NCBI GenBank assembly: GCA_000755425.1
Contig: BBMT01000005.1
Span: 186,001-250,000, forward strand
Direction of reading: 5' to 3'
Source of the DNA: Vibrio maritimus
GTDB taxonomy: Bacteria; Pseudomonadota; Gammaproteobacteria; Enterobacterales; Vibrionaceae
DNA: 64,000 nt
Under the pieces are notes generated by a model. That model did no database searches and was not told where the DNA came from. It was given only the letters and a program-made list of their open reading frames with translations. The first letter of the stretch is position 1. Each line of letters starts with the position of its first letter. Shown here in pieces: positions 59,101 through 64,000 of this stretch. The translations under genes were made by a program, and so were the position numbers.

Positions 59101-60110
59101 GCCAACAATTTAATATCGCTGTGTTTGGAGCAACAGGGGCTGTAGGTGAAACTATGGTCGAAGTGCTACAAGAACGTGAGTTCCCGATGGGTGATATCTA
59201 CCTACTTGCGAGTGAGCGCAGTGAAGGTAAGACCTATCGTATCAACGGTAAAACAGTGAAAGTTGAGAACGTAGAGAACTTCGATTGGTCACAAGTCCAT
59301 ATCGCACTATTTTCTGCAGGCGGAGAGCAATCAGCAAAATGGGCGCCTATCGCGGCAGATGAAGGTGTGGTTGTCATCGATAACTCTTCGAACTTCCGCT
59401 ACGACTACGACGTACCGCTTGTGGTACCAGAAGTGAACCCAGAAGCGATTGCTGAGTTTAGAAACCGCAACATTATTGCGAACCCGAACTGTTCAACAAT
59501 TCAAATGCTGGTGGCACTTAAACCGATTCACGATGCAGTGGGTATTGAGCGCATCAACGTGACCACTTACCAATCGGTTTCTGGTGCTGGTAAGAGCGGT
59601 ATTGATGAGTTAGCAGGCCAAACGGCGATGCTGCTTAACGGCAAACCAGTAGAACCTAAAGCATTTAGTCAGCAAATTGCGTTCAACTGTATTCCTCAAA
59701 TCGATCAGTTCATGGATAACGGCTACACCAAAGAAGAAATGAAAATGGTGTGGGAAACGCAAAAGATCTTCAACGATCCAAACCTAATGGTTAACCCAAC
59801 CTGTGTGCGTGTGCCAGTATTCTATGGACATGCAGAAGCCGTGCATCTTGAGACAAGCGCGCCTATTTCTGCTGAGGAAGTGGTGCAGTTATTAGAGCAA
59901 GCTGAAGGTGTTGAAGTCTTCCATGGCGAGGATATGCCAACTCAAGTTCGTGATGCAGGCGGCAAAGATCATGTAATGGTCGGTCGTATTCGCAATGATA
60001 TTAGCCACCACAGCGGTGTGAACTTATGGGTTGTAGCAGACAACGTCCGTAAAGGCGCAGCGACTAACGCGGTGCAAATTGCCGAAGTACTTATCCGCGA
60101 CTATTTCTAA
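59097..60110 (+). CDS. asd: Aspartate-semialdehyde dehydrogenase Asd
   Basis: An intact 337-residue protein. NADP-binding [12 protein letters not shown], catalytic Cys132 in NPNCSTIQ, the [11 protein letters not shown] segment and a C-terminal [15 protein letters not shown]. It reduces aspartyl phosphate for lysine, threonine, methionine and cell-wall diaminopimelate synthesis. It belongs to the type adjacent to fimV (USG-1-like region) in Vibrio and Pseudomonas. Confidence 0.93.
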   Translation: MSQQFNIAVFGATGAVGETMVEVLQEREFPMGDIYLLASERSEGKTYRINGKTVKVENVENFDWSQVHIALFSAGGEQSAKWAPIAADEGVVVIDNSSNFRYDYDVPLVVPEVNPEAIAEFRNRNIIANPNCSTIQMLVALKPIHDAVGIERINVTTYQSVSGAGKSGIDELAGQTAMLLNGKPVEPKAFSQQIAFNCIPQIDQFMDNGYTKEEMKMVWETQKIFNDPNLMVNPTCVRVPVFYGHAEAVHLETSAPISAEEVVQLLEQAEGVEVFHGEDMPTQVRDAGGKDHVMVGRIRNDISHHSGVNLWVVADNVRKGAATNAVQIAEVLIRDYF

Positions 60111-60194
60111 GCAGTCGATCGCTCAACTCTTGTTCTGCGCTGTCTGCGGGACATTAAGTGGTGCTTTATGCACCATTGTTGCTACTTTTTAATC

Positions 60195-60220
60195 AAAGGC
60201 TCCTTTTTAGGGGCCTTTAT
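60195..60220 (+). terminator. Terminator after asd
   Basis: AAAGGCTCC / GGGGCCTTT imperfect stem with a TTTTTA loop between asd and fimV. Confidence 0.6.
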
Positions 60221-60360
60221 ACTGTTAACCAATGTAAAATTGGTACCGATATCATGCTTGAATCAAGTTTTTTAAAGGCTGACCTATAGTTTTGGAGCTA
60301 ATATCCGATATAGTAACGAGATAATTTTTGTAATTTATATCGCAGACAGCTGAGCCTTCC

Positions 60361-63300
60361 ATGCATCAAATTTTAAAGCCTTTGTTAGTGGCGTTAGCAC
60401 TAGCAGGAGCGACAACTTCTTTATCTATCAGCGCTGATACTATTCGATTAACCGGGCCCAACGGTGAGGTCATCTCGGCTCCACAATATTCGCAACCTGT
60501 TCGTCAACTTGCCAATGAAGAAAGCGGTGCACCTGCACGCTACTATGGTCCTACTGCTCAAAATGAAACCCTGTGGTCGATTGCTTCACGTTTTAAGCCT
60601 GCTGGTGCCAGTGTTCAGCAAACCATTTATGCATTCTATGAACTAAACCCTGGCCAATTCGAAAAGGGTAATATTCATCAGCTGTTGCCCGGCGGTGAAC
60701 TTCGTATTCCATCTAGTGCGTTGATCAATCGAGTTGATCTGCAAGAGGCGCTAGCCGTTTTAGCTGCACATCAGGCCAAACTAAATCAACCAGCATCTGT
60801 CGTTGCACCTCCACGAGCACCTGCGCAGCCTAAACCAGAGCCACAAAAGCCTCAAGTCGAGCCAGAAGCAGTAACAACGCCACCTGCAGAAAAACTTGAG
60901 CCAGTTGAAGCAGCACCTAAAGCAGAAGCTGAAGTGACGTCGGAAGAGCCGGATGTTCCGAAAGCGCCTGATGTAACTGAAGCGTTGCGGGAAGAACTTA
61001 GCCGTTCGGAAAGTGAACTTTTGTCTTTGGAAGAGCGAAATCACCAGTTGAGGTTGATGCTTTCTGAAGTTCAACACGAAGTGGAAGCGCTAAAAACGGA
61101 AGTGGACAACGAAGAACGTATCCGCACTGAGGTCGAACGTCAGCTAAGTGAAGAAAAGCGTAAACAGGCTGAAATGGCTCGATTGGCGCCAAGCCAGCTT
61201 GATGTTTGGCTCGCCAAACCGTGGTTTGTTGCTCTGCTAGCATTTGTACCAGCACTGCTTCTTGGCCTTCTGGTGATGGCAATATTACGCTCTCGCAAAC
61301 GTCGAAATGATGAGCCAACTGCGCAGACTAATGAGACTCAAACCGATAGCTCGGATAAACCCGCTATGGCCGCAGCAGCGGGTGCTGGTGCGGGAGTCGC
61401 TACAGCTGTGGTTGCCAGTGATGACGATGATCTGTTCTCCGATGACCTATTAGCAGGCTTGGATGATGAAGCTGATAGCAGCGATGCAACCCAAGAAAAT
61501 GATGAGAATGACGTGTTTGCCGACCTTGATGAGGCAGACTTCGACTTCAATCTAGACGACGAAGATGATCCGTTTGCCAGCATCGATGACGATGGAGAAC
61601 TCGATATTGGCGTAGTCGATCTCGATACTAGCAACAACGGCATCAGCGTTAAAGATGGTGAGAAAGCGCTTGGTCTTGAGGAAATGGAGCGTGCGCTCAA
61701 CGACGTTGCGGTACCAAGTGATGATGAAGAATTGGACTTCAACCTTTCTGACGAAGATGAAGACGACAGTAATAATGTTGTATCGCAAGATGATCTGGAT
61801 AGCCTGTTTGCAGACTTCAGCCTAGATACTAAAGGTGATTCGGAGCAAGAAACTGCCACACAAATTGGTTCTGAAGAGGCTCTGGAAGAAGATAGCGCGC
61901 TAAACCAAGCGCAAATGGACGAGCTACTCGCTGGAGACGACTTTGACCTCGATGAAGGCGAAATCGATTTAGATGATCTTTCTGCAGACTCTCCATTGGC
62001 GTCTCTGGAAAAAATCATTGCTGAGGAAGGTGACGCTCAGGTCGCCGATGACGAGCTGCAATCTTCAGATAACGTCTCTGAGAATGTAGGCAACGATGAT
62101 ATTGATGATCTCTTCGCTCAGTTCTCTCAAATTGATGCGACTCCAGACGCTGCGCCTGGTTTTCAGGCTGAGTTAGACCAGGCCGAGTTAGACAGTGATG
62201 ATGTCGATTTACTTGACGACATGCTAGGCGATGATTTTGAGCTCTCTGAGTTGGATGACTCAGATTTAACTCTGGATGAAGTACTGTCTGCAGAGTCTGC
62301 CACGGTAGGTGATGATGAGGATGTTCAGCTTCTTGCCGATGAAGAGACGGAGCTGGATGAGAATAGCACTGAGTTGTTGGATGAAGTGCTATTTGAGAGC
62401 AGCCTATCAGATGCTAAAGACGACACTGTTGAAGATGACTTCGATCTGGATCCATTTGGCTCTGATGATCTGCTTGGTTCAGATATTAGCGATGAAGAAA
62501 TGGATGCGTTGTTTGCTGCCAACGCGCCAGAGTCAATGACTCATCAAGACCCAAGCTCTGAGCAGTTACCGCAAGACTCATTGGATGATGAAGTTGAGTT
62601 AGCTGCAGAGCTGGATAAAGAACGCACTACAGAGCCATTGTCACTGGAAGATGAGCAAATTGGTGATGATGAACTTGAGCTGACTAAGGCGTCAGATGCC
62701 GAGACTGACCTTCAACTAGGCGATGAGCCTATGGTTGATGCTGCTGATGTTGATGCGCTTAATGTCGACTCACCAGCAAATGACCGTACTGAAGAAGCAT
62801 TTGACACCAAGGCTGAATCAGAAGTGTTCGATGAGGAAGTAGAGAACACGCTAGCGCAACAAGACTCTCACCTGGAAAATGACTCTTTAACTCAAGAGTC
62901 CGTTGCATCGGAGTCTGCTTCAACAGAGCACGAATCTTTCGAGCAACTTGATGCGTTAGAAACTGATGATGCTGTTGATGTAACGTCACACGATTCAAAC
63001 GTTGACCCTATGGTCGATGATAGTAGTGCAGAGACAGAAGCAGTTGAATTGTCAGAGCCTACCTCTCAGGTTGCTTCTGATACAGATTTTGAATTTTCAC
63101 CAGAAATAGAGAGCGGCAGCAACCTTTCTCACGATGAAGATGACAGTGAGCAGTCTAGAAAAGATCTGGATGCATTGGTAGCGAATGAGTTTGGCTTACC
63201 TCAAGATGATGATTGGTTGGCGGAAGAACCTCAACAAGAGCAGCTTTCTGAATCGGCACAAGAGGACGATGCAGATTTCCTTGCTAATGCCCTGCAAAGT

Positions 63301-64000
63301 GAATATGGCGAAGAACAAGCGTTTGCCGATGCAGAAGGTGACTCTGACGATGAGCCAATGCCTGAAGACTCTTCTGATGCAGAATTTGCTTTCAGTGACG
63401 ATGAGCTGCCAGAGTATAGTGAAGATGACGCGTTTGCTGATGCCAATCTCGGTAAAGAAGAGGTATTGCCTGAACCTGAACTTGAACCTGAGCTACTAGA
63501 CTCGTTTGCAGAACAAGAATCACAAAGTGATGCTGCGAGCGAGCTTGAGACGGACTCGTTCTTTGAGCCTGTAGCAGAACAAGAAAAAGCTGAACAGGCA
63601 GTAGCAGAAAATCCAGTTGGCGAATCATCATTAGCAGACGAGCAAGACGTATTTGATGATTTTGAGTTCCCAGAATTTACAGAGCAAGATGCCTTGCTTG
63701 ATCTGGATGACAGTGAGCCCCTGGCAGAGAGCCCAGTCGCGCAACAAGCGGATAACCATGACTTTGAGGATGATTTCTCGCTTGAATCACTTCCAGAGTA
63801 TGACGAGCAGCAAGCGGCAATCGATCTTGAGCCAGAGGATCAACCTTTGGCGCCTGCACCAGAAATGGTGGGTGAAACGCTGGACCATTCGGAAATAGAT
63901 GCACTCGCAGATGCGTTTAGCATGGTTGATATGTCGGCGATTGAACAAGAAGGCAATCTCGATGAGCTCTTGCAAGACAGTGAAGGGGCGACATTCTCAA
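60361..64000 (+). CDS. fimV: Polar hub protein FimV (3' end beyond window)
   Basis: Open from the ATG at 60361 through the window edge (1213 codons). Signal peptide (LLVALALAGATTSLSISA), then a LysM-like domain (TLWSIASRFKPAGASVQQTIYAFYELNP) near 74-115, a Pro/Ala-rich and coiled-coil region (residues about 200-270), one membrane helix (FVALLAFVPALLLGLLVMAIL), and a very acidic cytoplasmic region full of DDLF/DELL-type repeats. This is the FimV/HubP architecture. It anchors polar proteins such as flagellar and chemotaxis systems in Vibrio. The conserved C-terminal TPR is not reached. No frame lesion in 3.6 kb. Confidence 0.95.
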   Translation, partial: MHQILKPLLVALALAGATTSLSISADTIRLTGPNGEVISAPQYSQPVRQLANEESGAPARYYGPTAQNETLWSIASRFKPAGASVQQTIYAFYELNPGQFEKGNIHQLLPGGELRIPSSALINRVDLQEALAVLAAHQAKLNQPASVVAPPRAPAQPKPEPQKPQVEPEAVTTPPAEKLEPVEAAPKAEAEVTSEEPDVPKAPDVTEALREELSRSESELLSLEERNHQLRLMLSEVQHEVEALKTEVDNEERIRTEVERQLSEEKRKQAEMARLAPSQLDVWLAKPWFVALLAFVPALLLGLLVMAILRSRKRRNDEPTAQTNETQTDSSDKPAMAAAAGAGAGVATAVVASDDDDLFSDDLLAGLDDEADSSDATQENDENDVFADLDEADFDFNLDDEDDPFASIDDDGELDIGVVDLDTSNNGISVKDGEKALGLEEMERALNDVAVPSDDEELDFNLSDEDEDDSNNVVSQDDLDSLFADFSLDTKGDSEQETATQIGSEEALEEDSALNQAQMDELLAGDDFDLDEGEIDLDDLSADSPLASLEKIIAEEGDAQVADDELQSSDNVSENVGNDDIDDLFAQFSQIDATPDAAPGFQAELDQAELDSDDVDLLDDMLGDDFELSELDDSDLTLDEVLSAESATVGDDEDVQLLADEETELDENSTELLDEVLFESSLSDAKDDTVEDDFDLDPFGSDDLLGSDISDEEMDALFAANAPESMTHQDPSSEQLPQDSLDDEVELAAELDKERTTEPLSLEDEQIGDDELELTKASDAETDLQLGDEPMVDAADVDALNVDSPANDRTEEAFDTKAESEVFDEEVENTLAQQDSHLENDSLTQESVASESASTEHESFEQLDALETDDAVDVTSHDSNVDPMVDDSSAETEAVELSEPTSQVASDTDFEFSPEIESGSNLSHDEDDSEQSRKDLDALVANEFGLPQDDDWLAEEPQQEQLSESAQEDDADFLANALQSEYGEEQAFADAEGDSDDEPMPEDSSDAEFAFSDDELPEYSEDDAFADANLGKEEVLPEPELEPELLDSFAEQESQSDAASELETDSFFEPVAEQEKAEQAVAENPVGESSLADEQDVFDDFEFPEFTEQDALLDLDDSEPLAESPVAQQADNHDFEDDFSLESLPEYDEQQAAIDLEPEDQPLAPAPEMVGETLDHSEIDALADAFSMVDMSAIEQEGNLDELLQDSEGATFS

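Noticed and set aside
61338..63904. Several minus-strand frames rich in Ser
   Set aside because: They are antisense shadows of the acidic Asp/Glu/Ser repeats of fimV.
1..64000. Mobile elements, prophage, CRISPR, tRNA or rRNA genes
   Set aside because: No transposase, integrase, direct-repeat array, cloverleaf or ribosomal RNA sequence was found by reading both strands.

Overview
The window looks like a chromosomal segment from a Vibrionaceae member, most likely Vibrio. The gene order mnmC / fabB - pdxB - asd - fimV at the right end, the RhlE, MATE, TRAP and GGDEF/EAL gene types and the marine-type D-glutamate locus all fit that. I saw no rRNA, tRNA, insertion sequence, prophage or CRISPR array.

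Layout. 1-9.4 kb: end of a PLP-dependent decarboxylase, an MFS carrier, a TolB/TPR-type regulator, a class IV aminotransferase, an iron-type alcohol dehydrogenase, and a divergent agmatinase-family hydrolase with a DHA2-type exporter (probably amine or guanidino-compound metabolism). 9.4-16.1 kb: a peptide/metallophore-type ABC importer with a fused double permease, then a MATE exporter. 16.3-20 kb: a secreted SurE-like protein with a lipoprotein, and an unfamiliar pair made of a membrane protein with a probable winged-helix tail and a membrane-anchored binding-protein-like partner. 20-27 kb: a siderophore uptake locus (FecBCDE-type importer, FhuF-like reductase, divergent TonB receptor). 27-32.6 kb: a zinc-starvation island: zur, a dihydroorotase paralogue, a gamma-carbonic anhydrase, a COG0523 GTPase with a nine-His tract, an aspartoacylase with its own Zur-like box, and a secreted protein divergent from zur. 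32.7-42.7 kb: an Old Yellow Enzyme with a LysR regulator, two RhlE-type helicases, a PAS-GGDEF-EAL protein, an L,D-transpeptidase-like protein and a second MATE exporter. 42.8-49.5 kb: a TRAP transporter operon ending in OsmC and GYD genes, convergent with a D-glutamate catabolism set (dgcR, dgcN, dgcA). 49.6-54.1 kb: dgkA with a DUF4056 gene, and a periplasmic binding protein paired with a membrane diguanylate cyclase behind a perfect CRP core. 54.3-64 kb: mnmC, fabB, pdxB, asd, fimV (fimV runs off the window).

A dominant technical feature: about 29 of 54 genes are broken by about 35 frameshifts, and nearly all are repaired by adding one base back to a short homopolymer run. This reads as systematic sequencing or assembly error, not mass gene decay. 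I therefore annotate each such gene as one CDS over its full span and give the lesion position. One further gene (the FhuF-like reductase) has an in-frame stop instead.
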